Part shown: in pieces, positions 1 to 10,645 of the stretch
Position numbering within the stretch: position 1 is the stretch's first letter
Layout: the number at the start of each line of letters is the position of its first letter
NCBI GenBank assembly: GCA_023461075.1
Contig: JAEWNY010000076.1
Span: forward strand, 1-64,000
DNA length: 64,000 nucleotides
Source of the DNA: Pseudomonadota bacterium
GTDB taxonomy: Bacteria > Pseudomonadota > Gammaproteobacteria > Xanthomonadales > Xanthomonadaceae
Direction of reading: 5' to 3'
Translations under genes and position numbers: made by a program
Notes under the pieces: model-generated
What the model saw: the letters and a program-made list of their open reading frames with translations, nothing else
Told to the model about the DNA's origin: nothing
Databases searched by the model: none

Positions 1-19
1 GGTCCGCATCCTCCGGCGC

Positions 20-964
20 ATGGCTGAATTCATCACCGGTCGCCTCAAGGCCAGCTTCGAACGCCTGCAGCAGTCGCTGCCCTACGCCATCGCGCAGCGC
101 TTCGTCGAAGTCGACATCCTGACCCACGCGGCCTCGCTGACGTTCTTCGCCCTGCTGTCGCTGGCACCGCTGCTGGTGCTGCTGCTGTGGCTGACCGCGT
201 CGCTGTATCCCGCGGCGCAGGACGCGCTGCTGGAGCAGGTCCAGTCGATCGCCGGATCCGGCGCTGGCGAAGTGGCCAGCACGGTGCTGCAGAACGCCAA
301 CGCCGAACCCGACGTCGGCTCGCTGGCCGGGCTGTGGAGCACGGCGCTGCTGATCTTCGGCGCCACCGCGGTGTTCGCGCGCCTGCAGGGCACGCTTAAC
401 CTGGTCTTCCATACCTCCGGCGACAAGGTCCGCGGCGGGCTGAGCGCCTGGCTGCGCAAGCGCGTGTTCTCCTTCGGCGTGGTGCTGGCGCTGGGCTTCC
501 TGCTGCTGGTGTCGGCGGCGCTGACCACGGCGCTGGAGATCGCCTTCGCCGGCTCACCCACCCTGCCGGTGCTCGGCAACCTGACGTCGCTGGCGCTGTA
601 CGCGCTGGCGTTCGCGCTGATGTACCACTACCTGCCCGACCGGCGCGTGCGCTGGCAGCAGGCCTTCCTCGGCGGCGTGCTCACCGCGCTGCTGTTCGTC
701 GTCGGCCGCTGGGGCATCGGCCTGTACATCTCCCAGGCCGCGCCGGGCAGCGCCTACGGCTCGGCGGGCACCCTGGTGGTGGTGCTGGTCTGGCTGTACT
801 ACGCGGCCGTGGTGTTCTTCGTCGGCGCCATGATCACCGCGGTGATCGACGAACGCTGGCGCTTCAGCGACGTGCGCCGACGCCTGGAAGAGCGGGCGCA
901 GCGGCGCGGCCGGCCCATCCACTCGCCGGACACCCGCCCGCCGACCCCGCCGACTTCGCTGTAG
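20..964 (+). CDS. YihY/BrkB-family inner-membrane protein
   Basis: 314 residues, the usual length of the YihY (UPF0761/BrkB) family. These proteins were once called ribonuclease BN, but that activity belongs to another protein and the true role is unclear. Several hydrophobic segments are visible: one around residues 38-62 preceded by the HAASLTFFALLSLAP stretch typical of the family N-terminus, and others near 100-120, 145-172, 185-200, 215-235 and 245-270. The C-terminus (about 278-314) is Arg/Pro rich and probably cytoplasmic. It reads toward dnaG. The stop codon lies at the edge of an inverted repeat. The family call is firm; no function is claimed. Confidence 0.9.
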   Translation: MAEFITGRLKASFERLQQSLPYAIAQRFVEVDILTHAASLTFFALLSLAPLLVLLLWLTASLYPAAQDALLEQVQSIAGSGAGEVASTVLQNANAEPDVGSLAGLWSTALLIFGATAVFARLQGTLNLVFHTSGDKVRGGLSAWLRKRVFSFGVVLALGFLLLVSAALTTALEIAFAGSPTLPVLGNLTSLALYALAFALMYHYLPDRRVRWQQAFLGGVLTALLFVVGRWGIGLYISQAAPGSAYGSAGTLVVVLVWLYYAAVVFFVGAMITAVIDERWRFSDVRRRLEERAQRRGRPIHSPDTRPPTPPTSL

Positions 965-1025
965 GAGCAGCTACAGCTGCGATCGCAGGTTCCCGCGATC
1001 CCGGATCGCAGCTGCAGCTGCTCCT
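963..1025. repeat. GTAG-type REP-like inverted repeat
   Basis: Two 22-nt arms (963-984 and 1004-1025) are inverted complements with one mismatch and enclose a 19-nt spacer. The left end reads GTAGGAGCAGCTACAGCTGC, beginning at 961, so it overlaps the stop codon of the upstream gene. Repeats starting GTAG with a hairpin core are known as REP elements in Stenotrophomonas and occur in related Xanthomonadaceae. There is no T tract, so transcript 3'-end stabilisation or attenuation is more likely than classical termination. Only this copy was seen in the window. Confidence 0.7.
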
Positions 1026-1099
1026 GCAGGGGGATCACGGCCGGAAGATCGCGGCAGGAAGATTGCGGACGGGGGTCTGGTGGCAGGACGCGTGCGATC

Positions 1100-2848
1100 A
1101 TGGCCACAGCCATGGCACGCCTCTCCGACGCCTTCATCGACGACCTGCTCGCCCGGACGGACATCGTCGAGGTGATCGGTGCGCGCGTGCCCTTGAAGCG
1201 CCAGGGCCGCGAGTATTCGGCGCGCTGCCCCTTCCACGACGAGCGCTCGCCCTCGTTCACGGTGTCGCCGACCAAGCAGTTCTACCACTGCTTCGGCTGC
1301 GGCGCGCACGGCACGGCGATCTCGTTTTTGATGAACTTCGACCGGCTCGAATTCCTCGATGCCGTCGATGAGCTGGCCAGGCGCGCCGGCATCGAGGTGC
1401 CGCGCGAGACCCGCCAGCACAACGAGAATCCCGACACCCGCGACATGTTCGGCGAGCGCGACGAGGCCGCGCGCTTCTACCGCGGCGCGCTGGTGCCCGG
1501 CACCGCCGCCGATGACTACCTTTCGCGCCGCGGACTCGACGGCACCATCCGCGAACAGTTCGGCATCGGCTACGCGCCCGGCGGCTTCTCCGCGCTCAAG
1601 GACGCACTGGGCACCGATCCGCGCCGGCTGTCGCTGCTCGAGCGCACCGGCATGCTGTCGAAGAACGACCGCGGCCATACCTACGACAAGTTCCGCGACC
1701 GGGTGATGTTCCCGATCCACGACCGCCGCGGCCGCGTGATCGCGTTCGGCGGCCGGGTGTTGCGCGTGGAGGACTCGCCGAAGTACCTCAACTCGCCCGA
1801 GACCCCGCTGTTCCACAAGGGCCGCGAGCTCTATGGCCTGTGGCAGGTGCGCCAGGCCAACCAGAAGATCGCGCGGCTGATCGTGGTCGAAGGCTATATG
1901 GACGTGGTGGCGCTGTTCCAGCACGGCCTGCCCGAGGCGGTCGCCACGCTCGGCACCGCGACCACGCCGGAGCATGCCGAACTGCTGTTCCGCAACGCGC
2001 CGGATGTCTATTTCTGTTTCGATGGCGATGCGGCCGGCCGCCGCGCCGCGTCCCGCGCGATGGAGTCGGTATTGCCGCGGATGAAGGACGGGCGGCAGGC
2101 GTTCTTCCTGTTCCTGCCCGAGGGCGAAGACCCGGATTCGCTGGTGCGCGCGGAGGGCCGTGAAGGCTTCGATGCACGTTTGAGCGATGCCACGCCGCTG
2201 TCGAAATTCTTCTTCGATGAACTCTCTCGTGACGTGCATCTGCACACGCTCGAAGGCAAGGGCAGGCTGGCGGAACGCGCCAAGCCCTATCTCGCGCAGA
2301 TCCCCGATGGAGCGTTCGGTGACCTGATGCGCGCACGCCTGACCGAACTCACCGGCGTCGGTGCGCGCGCCACGGCACCGCAGACCCACGTGCCGGTACA
2401 GCGCGCGCACGCGTCAACCGGCACCGCAGCGCCGAAGCGCAGCCTGGTGCGCAGCGCGATCACCCTGCTGCTGCAACAGCCCTCGCTCGGTCTTGAAGCG
2501 GCGATCCCCTACGTCTTCGCCGGCCTGCGTCAACCCGGCGTGGAATTGCTGACCGAACTGCTCGACGTGGTGCAGATGCGCCCCGACATCTCCACCGGAG
2601 GACTACTGGAACTGTTCGCCGGGCGCGAGGAAGCCGAAGCACTGCAGAAACTCGCCGGCATCAGCCTGCCGGGCGATGCCAAGGGTTGGCAGGCCGAGTT
2701 CGACGACGTACTGGCGCAGTTGGAGAAGCAGACTCTGCAGCAGCGCATCGACGATTTGACGTTGCGCATGCGCGAAGTCGGCAACGCCGGGATGACGGCG
2801 GCCGAAAAGGACGAACTGCGCGAGTTGCAGGCGCGCGTACGCGGCTGA
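1100..2848 (+). CDS. dnaG: DNA primase DnaG
   Basis: Synthesises RNA primers for DNA replication. The N-terminal CHC2 zinc-binding domain is clear, with ligands Cys43, His46, Cys64 and Cys67 in CPFHDERSPSF and FHCFGCG-like segments. The catalytic TOPRIM core follows, with VVEGYMDVV near residue 260 and the acidic FDGDAAG segment near 310. The C-terminal region (about 430-582) is the poorly conserved helicase-binding part. Length 582 is normal. The ATG at 1100 has AGGA 11 nt upstream; a second in-frame ATG at 1112 gives the family-typical MARLSDAFIDDLL start, so the true start may be 12 nt later. The next gene is an S9 peptidase, not rpoD. Confidence 0.97.
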   Translation: MATAMARLSDAFIDDLLARTDIVEVIGARVPLKRQGREYSARCPFHDERSPSFTVSPTKQFYHCFGCGAHGTAISFLMNFDRLEFLDAVDELARRAGIEVPRETRQHNENPDTRDMFGERDEAARFYRGALVPGTAADDYLSRRGLDGTIREQFGIGYAPGGFSALKDALGTDPRRLSLLERTGMLSKNDRGHTYDKFRDRVMFPIHDRRGRVIAFGGRVLRVEDSPKYLNSPETPLFHKGRELYGLWQVRQANQKIARLIVVEGYMDVVALFQHGLPEAVATLGTATTPEHAELLFRNAPDVYFCFDGDAAGRRAASRAMESVLPRMKDGRQAFFLFLPEGEDPDSLVRAEGREGFDARLSDATPLSKFFFDELSRDVHLHTLEGKGRLAERAKPYLAQIPDGAFGDLMRARLTELTGVGARATAPQTHVPVQRAHASTGTAAPKRSLVRSAITLLLQQPSLGLEAAIPYVFAGLRQPGVELLTELLDVVQMRPDISTGGLLELFAGREEAEALQKLAGISLPGDAKGWQAEFDDVLAQLEKQTLQQRIDDLTLRMREVGNAGMTAAEKDELRELQARVRG

Positions 2849-2944
2849 AATCGATCCGTAACGGGCATGGGCGTGACTTCCGGCCCGGTCTTCGCCCGGG
2901 TTGGCGCGCTAACCTCTGGGTCCCGACGATCGACGGAGCCCGCC

Positions 2945-4918
<1,974 letters not shown>

Positions 4919-4981
4919 CCCGCGCGCGGTCACGGGCGCGGATTCGGGGATAATCCGCGCTTTCGCTTGGCGCCAGAGCCG

Positions 4982-6016
4982 ATGACCACCACGCCCGGAG
5001 CTTCGTCCACTTCGATCTGGCGCATGCGCGCGCCGGGCCTGCTGTTCGCCGCCGCGATCGGGCTGGCCGCGATGTTGCTCGCGCGTCTGCCGGAGTTGCA
5101 GTCGATCGGCTTGAGTGCGCTGCTGCTGGCGATCATCCTCGGCATCGTCATCGGCAACACGCTGTTCCCGCGCATCGCGGCGGCGCTGGGTGCGGGCGTG
5201 GACTATGCCAAGGCCATGGTGCTGCGCGCAGGCATCGTGCTGTTCGGCTTCCGGCTCACCTTCCAGGACATCCTTGGCGTCGGGCTGTCGGGCATCGTCA
5301 TCGCCGTGCTCATCGTTGCCAGCGTGTTCCTGCTCGCGGTGTGGCTGGGCAAATTGCTGAAGATGGACGAGGAAACCGCGATGCTGGTCGGCGCCGGCGC
5401 ATCGATCTGCGGTGCGGCGGCGGTGATGGCCGCGGAGCCTGTGGTGCGCGCGCAGGCGCACAAGGTGTCGGTGGCGGTCGCGACGGTGGTGGTCGGCGGC
5501 ACCATCGGCATGTTCCTGTATCCGTTCCTGAAAGCCCCGTTCGGGCTGGATGCGCACGCCTACGGCTTGTACGCCGGCTCGACCATCCACGAAGTCGCGC
5601 AGGTCGTGGTGGCCGGTCGCGCGGTCGGCGAGGAAGCCGCGAACATCGCGGTGATCGAGAAGATGATCCGGGTGATCCTGCTGGCGCCGTTCCTGCTGTT
5701 GCTCTCGGCGTGGATGCGCGCGAAATCCGGCGAGGGCGCGAAGTCGAAGCTGGTGATCCCGTGGTTCGCGGTTTTGTTCCTCTTGGTCGGCGCGTTCAAC
5801 TCGCTGCACCTGCTGCCCAAGGCCACGGTCGATGCGATCCTGCTGCTCGATGTATTCCTGCTCGCCACCGCGATGGCCGCGCTCGGCCTGCGCACGCATG
5901 TCGGCGCGATCCGCCAGGCCGGGGTGAAGCCGCTGTTGCTGGCGGCACTGCTGTTCGCCTGGCTGGTGTTCGGTGGGCTGGCGATCAACCTGGGCGTCAC
6001 CCGCCTCCTGGGTTGA
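4982..6016 (+). CDS. YeiH/UPF0324-family putative sulfate exporter
   Basis: 344 residues from ATG 4982; an in-frame TTG at 4967 is possible but adds only five residues. The protein is almost wholly hydrophobic, with about nine to ten membrane segments and the family landmarks GIVIGN, GFRLT, GAGASICGAAAV (near residue 145) and STIHEVAQVV (near 205). The family is annotated as putative sulfate exporter from limited evidence; the substrate here is not shown. It ends three bases before the convergent heme O synthase gene, so the two transcripts must terminate within each other. GATAAT at 4949-4954 is a plausible -10 box. Confidence 0.88.
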   Translation: MTTTPGASSTSIWRMRAPGLLFAAAIGLAAMLLARLPELQSIGLSALLLAIILGIVIGNTLFPRIAAALGAGVDYAKAMVLRAGIVLFGFRLTFQDILGVGLSGIVIAVLIVASVFLLAVWLGKLLKMDEETAMLVGAGASICGAAAVMAAEPVVRAQAHKVSVAVATVVVGGTIGMFLYPFLKAPFGLDAHAYGLYAGSTIHEVAQVVVAGRAVGEEAANIAVIEKMIRVILLAPFLLLLSAWMRAKSGEGAKSKLVIPWFAVLFLLVGAFNSLHLLPKATVDAILLLDVFLLATAMAALGLRTHVGAIRQAGVKPLLLAALLFAWLVFGGLAINLGVTRLLG

Positions 6017-6019
6017 GAC

Positions 6020-6934
6020 TCAGTCGATCGGCACCAGGGTGAAGGCCGGCTCGCCGCCCAGCCACGGCATCAGCCAGTGGTCGATGAGCAGGAAGGCGAA
6101 CAACGCCATCAGGTAGACCACCGAATAGTTGAAGACGCGCATGGCGAAGAAGTCATCCGGCGGGTCCTGCAACTTCCATGCGTACCCGATGAAGACCAGG
6201 CCCAACACCACCGCGCCGCCGAGGTAGAACACGCCGCTCATGCCTGCCGCCCACGGAAACAACGTGGCCGCGAACAGCAGCAGCGTGTAGAGCAGGATCT
6301 GCCAGCGCGTGTAGTGCACGCCGTGGGTGACCGGCAACATCGGCACCAGCGCGCGCGCGTAGTCCTCGCGGCGGAAGATCGCCAGCGCCCAGAAATGCGG
6401 CGGCGTCCACACGAAGATGATCAGCACCAGCAGCAGCGCATGCGCCCAGTCCCAAGCGCCCTGCATGCCGGTCACCGCTGCCCAGCCGAGCAGCGGCGGT
6501 GCGGCGCCGGCGATGCCGCCAATGACGATGTTCTGCGGCGTGGCGCGCTTGAGCCAGCCGGTGTAGATGATGGCGTAGCCGATCAGCGATGCGAAGGTCA
6601 GCAGCGCGGTGATCGTGTTGACGAACACGATGAGCAACAGCATCGACAACACGCCGAGCGCGATGGCGAACAGCAACACTTGCCGCGCGTTCAACGCCCC
6701 GGTCGGCAATGGCCGGTGCGCGGTACGCGCCATCACCGCATCGATGCGTTGGTCGATGAGATGGTTGATGGCCGCCGCACTGGCCGCCGCCAGCCAGATG
6801 CCGAGCAGTCCGGCCACGCTCTCTTTCAGCGGCGGCAAGCCGGGCACGGCGAGGAACATGCCGACCAGTGCGGTGAACACGATCAGTGCCACGACGCGCG
6901 GCTTGGTCAGTTGCCAGTAGTCGCGCAGATGCAC
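6020..6934 (-). CDS. ctaB: Protoheme IX farnesyltransferase (heme O synthase)
   Basis: 304 residues, the usual size for CtaB/CyoE of the UbiA prenyltransferase superfamily. It transfers a farnesyl group to heme b to give heme O in the inner membrane. Visible signatures are the N-terminal [18 protein letters not shown] and the prenyl-diphosphate site [20 protein letters not shown] at about residues 58-77, a variant of the NxxxD...DxxM.RT..RP motif in which the first residues read NHLID. About nine membrane helices follow. It is the last gene of the minus-strand heme A set, two bases downstream of ctaA, so the two are surely co-transcribed. Confidence 0.96.
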   Translation of the reverse strand: MHLRDYWQLTKPRVVALIVFTALVGMFLAVPGLPPLKESVAGLLGIWLAAASAAAINHLIDQRIDAVMARTAHRPLPTGALNARQVLLFAIALGVLSMLLLIVFVNTITALLTFASLIGYAIIYTGWLKRATPQNIVIGGIAGAAPPLLGWAAVTGMQGAWDWAHALLLVLIIFVWTPPHFWALAIFRREDYARALVPMLPVTHGVHYTRWQILLYTLLLFAATLFPWAAGMSGVFYLGGAVVLGLVFIGYAWKLQDPPDDFFAMRVFNYSVVYLMALFAFLLIDHWLMPWLGGEPAFTLVPID

Positions 6935-6936
6935 GA

Positions 6937-8091
6937 TCAGGCTTCCCGGTCCAGCGGCGCGAGGCGCGCGAGCAGGGTGACGATGACCCCCAGCAGCAAG
7001 GCCGCGCCGCCGTTGTGCATCACCGCGACCTTGAGCGGCAGGCCCATCAGCACGTTGGCGATGCCGAGCGACAACTGCGCCAGCGTCAGCACACCCAGCA
7101 ATACGCCCCAGCCGCGCATGCCCGGCACGCGCAATAGGCGAACCACCAGCGCCGCCATGTACACCAGCACCACGCCGGCGAAGATGCGATGCATCAGCTG
7201 GATCGCGGTACGGGCCGGCGCATCCAGCACGCCGCCTTCGTAATCCACGCCGATGCCGCGCCAGAGCACCAGCGCCTCACGAAAATCATGCGGCGGCCAC
7301 CACTGGCCGAGGCACCTTGGGAATTCGATCCCGCAGGCCAGCGCCGCGTAATTGGCGCTGGTCCAGCCGCCAAGCGCGATCTGCACCAGCAGCACGCCAA
7401 GTCCAATGCGCAGCCATCGCCGCAGTGCATCCACATCCACCGCGCGCAACGGCGCGTCGGTCGCGCGCCAAGCCATCCATACCAGGAGGCCGAGCGTGGT
7501 CATGCCGCCGATCAGGTGCCCCATCACCACGATGGGCTTGAGCAGCCAGGTGACCGTCCACATCCCCAGCAACGCCTGGAAGATGATCACCGCCAAAGTC
7601 AGCACCGAGACGCGCGCCAGGTCGCTGTTCGACCAGCGCCACGCGGCAAGCAGCAGGATCGCCTCACCGATGATCGCCAGTACGCTGGCGGCGACATGTT
7701 CGCCATGCATGTACAGCGGGATGGCGATGCCGACGATGGACGCGGCCGCCAGCACCTGCGCGATGCCCAGACGCCGCTTGCGCGCACCCAGCAACGCGAG
7801 GATCAGCACCAGCACGCCGAGCGTCGCCGCGAGGTGTCGATGCAACTGCTCGCGCCACGCGCGGCTGCCATCGAATTCGCGGATGCCGCTGGCGACGTGT
7901 TCGACCACCTCGCCGGCCGCCTTGGGCCAGGTGGCACGGCCGTAGCAGGTCGGCCAATCCGGGCACGATAGCCCCGCGTGCGACAGGCGCACGAAGGCGC
8001 CGAACACGATCACGCCCACTGCCAACGCCACCGCCAGCCAGGCGATGCGATGGAAGTGCTTGTGCAGCCCGGGTCCGTTGAGCAGGCTCAT
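6937..8091 (-). CDS. ctaA: Heme A synthase (COX15/CtaA family)
   Basis: 384 residues; oxidises the C8 methyl of heme O to give heme A for cytochrome aa3. The N-terminus carries the family pattern [17 protein letters not shown] at about residues 32-48, followed by His-containing helices that would hold the two hemes ([17 protein letters not shown] and the C-terminal half segment [10 protein letters not shown]). About eight membrane segments are present. Its ATG overlaps the stop of the upstream SCO-like gene by ATGA, indicating translational coupling. It sits directly before ctaB, so substrate (heme O) and product enzymes are adjacent. Confidence 0.96.
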   Translation of the reverse strand: MSLLNGPGLHKHFHRIAWLAVALAVGVIVFGAFVRLSHAGLSCPDWPTCYGRATWPKAAGEVVEHVASGIREFDGSRAWREQLHRHLAATLGVLVLILALLGARKRRLGIAQVLAAASIVGIAIPLYMHGEHVAASVLAIIGEAILLLAAWRWSNSDLARVSVLTLAVIIFQALLGMWTVTWLLKPIVVMGHLIGGMTTLGLLVWMAWRATDAPLRAVDVDALRRWLRIGLGVLLVQIALGGWTSANYAALACGIEFPRCLGQWWPPHDFREALVLWRGIGVDYEGGVLDAPARTAIQLMHRIFAGVVLVYMAALVVRLLRVPGMRGWGVLLGVLTLAQLSLGIANVLMGLPLKVAVMHNGGAALLLGVIVTLLARLAPLDREA

Positions 8092-8660
8092 CTCAGCTTC
8101 AACAGCTTGGACAGGTCGCTGCGCAGGTCGCCGGGATCATGCCCCGGGGGATAACGCAGGATGGCAAAGCCGTTGGGGTCGACGAGATAGGTCACCGGCC
8201 CTTGGTCGTTCGACCGCGGCAAGGCGGCGCGCAAGGCCGGGGCATCGCGCAAGGCACGCTGATGGCTGGTCGCCGGTGCCGCGGCCGGAACCGTGCCCAA
8301 CCAGAAAATCTCGACGCGATCCGCCTCGCGGCCGGTGAGTTGCCACACCTTGTCGAGGTTGGCGGCCAACTGGTCGCAGCGCACGTCACACGGCTTGGGC
8401 GGTGCCACCAGGATGCGCCAGTGCCGTTCGACCGGGTTCCATGCGTACTCGCCACCATCGGCCAGCTGCGGATGCACCTGCCGCAGGTCGCCGGGGGGTT
8501 GCAGCAGTTCACCCTTGTTCTTCAGGCCCGCCGGTCGCCAGCCGGAAAAGCGCAGCGCGCCGGCGACGATGAAACTGCCGAAGATCATCACGGCGATCAG
8601 CAGCAGCGCATTGCGGTTGCGCTTGCGTGCATCGGACGGGGCGGGGCTGGGTGTGTTCAT
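8088..8660 (-). CDS. SCO-like membrane-anchored thioredoxin-fold protein of the cox cluster
   Basis: 190 residues from ATG 8660, chosen because it overlaps the SURF1 stop by ATGA and removes a long non-homologous lead. One membrane anchor at about residues 18-37, then a periplasmic domain. Cys91 and Cys95 form a CxxxC pair (CDVRC), as in SCO1 copper chaperones, and the stretch VTYLVDPNGFAILRY (156-170) matches the SCO/thioredoxin core. In canonical SCO proteins a copper-ligand His lies just before that stretch; here the segment is RSNDQGPVTYL with no His. The role is likely in oxidase assembly, possibly thiol-disulfide rather than copper transfer. Function is inferred from position and fold. 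Confidence 0.75.
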   Translation of the reverse strand: MNTPSPAPSDARKRNRNALLLIAVMIFGSFIVAGALRFSGWRPAGLKNKGELLQPPGDLRQVHPQLADGGEYAWNPVERHWRILVAPPKPCDVRCDQLAANLDKVWQLTGREADRVEIFWLGTVPAAAPATSHQRALRDAPALRAALPRSNDQGPVTYLVDPNGFAILRYPPGHDPGDLRSDLSKLLKLR

Positions 8661-9388
8661 GGGCGAAGACGGCGGCGATGGCGCAGGGTAAGCAGGAGGG
8701 CGATGACCAGGACGGCGGCCGCCAGTGCGAACCATTGCACGGCATAGCCCAGGTGGCGTTCCGGCGGCAGCGTGTTCGGCAGCACGTCGAGGTCGCGCGC
8801 GTGGCCGATCGGCAATGCCGGATCCAAACGCAGCACGCGCGGCGCGATCGCCGGCAGGCCGGCCCGGGCGGCTATTCTCGCCGCATCCAGCCCGATGACC
8901 AAATGCTGGCCGTCGGCGGTCGCGCTCTCGGCCCCGGACATCAATCCGCGCGAGGGCGGCGGCAGCAACAGGCCGCGGATCGCGATCCGGCCTTCGGGGG
9001 CCGCGCCGACCACCGGCATCTCGCGACCGGCACCCACCGGCAGCCAGCCCATTTCGACGAGGAGCGGCATCGCGCCCTCCGGCTGGAACAGCCGGAACAC
9101 GCGCACGCCGGGCCGGCCTTCGCGCTGCTGGTTGTCCAGCAACCACGCGGCTTGCGTAAGGAAACGGCCTTCGCCCGCGGCCCAGTCGTAACCGCGGCTG
9201 CGCGTGGCGTCTGCGGCCACGCCGAGCGGTCGCGCGGTGCGGTTTGCGATCACCGATGCCACTTCGGCCAGCATCGACTCCTTCTGGTGCATGCGCCGCA
9301 GCTGCCAGCTGCCGAGCGCGCAACCGACCGCGACCAGCGCGATCGCCACCATCCAGCCGAACAGCGCCGTCATGGACAGGCGATTCAT
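8657..9388 (-). CDS. SURF1-family cytochrome oxidase biogenesis protein
   Basis: 243 residues from ATG 9388. Topology is the SURF1 hallmark: a membrane segment at each end (about 6-26 and 212-234) flanking a periplasmic domain. Motifs include LGSWQLRRMHQKE at about residues 26-38, GRFLTQAAWLLDNQ in the middle and the C-terminal HLGYAVQWFALA. SURF1 assists maturation of subunit I, probably in heme a insertion. An upstream in-frame TTG at 9413-9415 would add nine residues and is less likely. It opens the SURF1, SCO-like, ctaA, ctaB run, whose members overlap or nearly touch. A divergent small gene starts 47 nt away. Confidence 0.93.
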   Translation of the reverse strand: MNRLSMTALFGWMVAIALVAVGCALGSWQLRRMHQKESMLAEVASVIANRTARPLGVAADATRSRGYDWAAGEGRFLTQAAWLLDNQQREGRPGVRVFRLFQPEGAMPLLVEMGWLPVGAGREMPVVGAAPEGRIAIRGLLLPPPSRGLMSGAESATADGQHLVIGLDAARIAARAGLPAIAPRVLRLDPALPIGHARDLDVLPNTLPPERHLGYAVQWFALAAAVLVIALLLTLRHRRRLRP

Positions 9389-9422
9389 CGCCGCGCCCCG
9401 TTCATGCAATACCAAAGCCCGC

Positions 9423-9428
9423 TAAAAT
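9423..9428 (+). promoter_or_regulatory. -10 box of the DUF2909 gene, predicting a near-leaderless mRNA
   Basis: TAAAAT within GCTAAAAT (9421-9428) lies seven bases before the ATG at 9436. A start site at the usual 6-8 bases after a -10 hexamer would fall at or beside the start codon. No good -35 is visible. This is a prediction from spacing only. Confidence 0.45.
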
Positions 9429-9435
9429 GCCGGCC

Positions 9436-9666
9436 ATGATGAGTCCCGCACTGAAGACCCTGCTGATCATCGCGTTCCTGATCGCGATCATCTGGAACCT
9501 GGGCGCCGGCCTGTACTACATGCTCACGGACAAGGGCGAGTCCAAGCGCACGGTCAACGCGCTCACCAAGCGCATCGCGCTGTCGGTGGCCCTGATCCTG
9601 CTGTTGCTGCTGGCGATCAAGATGGGTTGGGTGGTGCCACATGGGGTGGGAAGCAATCCGGGCTGA
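9436..9666 (+). CDS. Twin-transmembrane protein, DUF2909 family
   Basis: 76 residues, two hydrophobic helices (about 6-28 and 47-65) joined by a short polar loop TDKGESKRTVNALTKR, which is the conserved heart of the family. DUF2909 proteins are commonly found beside aa3 oxidase genes in Pseudomonas and Xanthomonads, and this one lies between ctaE and SURF1 on the opposite strand. The biochemical role is unknown; an accessory function in oxidase assembly or stability is inferred from position. The start is the first of two tandem ATG codons; no Shine-Dalgarno is seen, which fits a leaderless transcript. Confidence 0.85.
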   Translation: MMSPALKTLLIIAFLIAIIWNLGAGLYYMLTDKGESKRTVNALTKRIALSVALILLLLLAIKMGWVVPHGVGSNPG

Positions 9667-9687
9667 GTTTCGGGATTCCAGACGGAC

Positions 9688-9709
9688 GAGGCCGGCATTC
9701 GCCGGCCTC
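9688..9709. terminator. Hairpin between convergent DUF2909 and ctaE genes
   Basis: Perfect nine-base arms GAGGCCGGC (9688-9696) and GCCGGCCTC (9701-9709) with loop ATTC, placed between two convergent stop codons. Neither side has a T tract, so it may act as a stabilising hairpin or a weak bidirectional terminator. Confidence 0.4.
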
Positions 9710-9738
9710 ATGCCATCGGGCTGGATGATGTCGCCGGC

Positions 9739-10626
9739 TCAGAGCACGTAGACGAACAGGAACAGGCCCAGCCAGACCACATCGACGAAGTGCCAGTACC
9801 AAGCCACGGCTTCGAAGCCGAAGTGGTTGTCCGCGGTGAAATGGCCGCGCAGGCAGCGCAGCCAGATGATGATCAGCATCAGCGTGCCCAGCGTCACGTG
9901 CAAGCCGTGGAAACCGGTGAGCATGTAGAAGGTCGATCCGTAGATACCCGAGCCCAGCGTCAGGTTGAGGCCGCTCCAGGCATGGATGTATTCCTCGGCC
10001 TGGAAGAACAGGAAGACCAGACCGAGCAGGATGGTCAGGCCCAGGAACAGCAGCAGCATGCCGCGCTTGCCATCCTTGAGCGCATGGTGGGCAATCGTGA
10101 TGGTCACGCCCGAGGTCAGCAGGATCAGCGTGTTGAGCAGCGGCAAGCCCCAGGCACCCACGGTCTGGAACTGTCCGCCGATCGCCGCCGGCCCGTTGCT
10201 CGGCCAACCGGTGGAATAGCCCGGCCACAGCAGCGCATTGGTCATCGCGCCGTCGCCAGCGCCGGAGAGCCACGGCAGGGCGAACTGGCGGGCATAGAAC
10301 AGCGCACCGAAGAACGCGGCGAAGAACATCACCTCGGAGAAGATGAACCAGATCATCCCTTGCCGGAACGAGACATCGACCTTCTTGTTGTAGTAGCCGC
10401 GTACCGATTCGGTGATCACGTCGGCGAACCACTTGAAGATGATCGCGGCCAGGAACGCCACTCCGAGGAAGAACACCGGCTTGCCCCAACCGGCATCGTT
10501 CAACCATGCGCCAGCGCCGACCATGGTGGTGAACAGCGCCAACGAGGCCCAGATCGGCCATTTGCTTTGCGGCGGGACGTAGTAGATGTCCGGGTTGCGA
10601 TGCTCGCTTGCGTGCGCTTGTGCCAT
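9739..10626 (-). CDS. ctaE: Cytochrome c oxidase subunit III
   Basis: 295 residues, heme-copper oxidase subunit III with seven predicted helices. Landmarks: SKWPIWASLALFTTMVGAG near the N-terminus, the SFRQGMIWFIFSEVMFFAAFFGALFYAR helix with its conserved Glu, the FLFFQAEEYIHA segment, and the C-terminal GFHGLHVTLGT and HFVDVVWLGLFLFVYVL helices. It stabilises subunit I and proton uptake. The gene lies 19 nt after ctaG on the same strand and is probably the last gene of the ctaC-ctaD-orf-ctaG-ctaE operon; a hairpin follows. Confidence 0.97.
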   Translation of the reverse strand: MAQAHASEHRNPDIYYVPPQSKWPIWASLALFTTMVGAGAWLNDAGWGKPVFFLGVAFLAAIIFKWFADVITESVRGYYNKKVDVSFRQGMIWFIFSEVMFFAAFFGALFYARQFALPWLSGAGDGAMTNALLWPGYSTGWPSNGPAAIGGQFQTVGAWGLPLLNTLILLTSGVTITIAHHALKDGKRGMLLLFLGLTILLGLVFLFFQAEEYIHAWSGLNLTLGSGIYGSTFYMLTGFHGLHVTLGTLMLIIIWLRCLRGHFTADNHFGFEAVAWYWHFVDVVWLGLFLFVYVL

Positions 10627-10645
10627 GGTGGGTCTCTCGGGTCGT

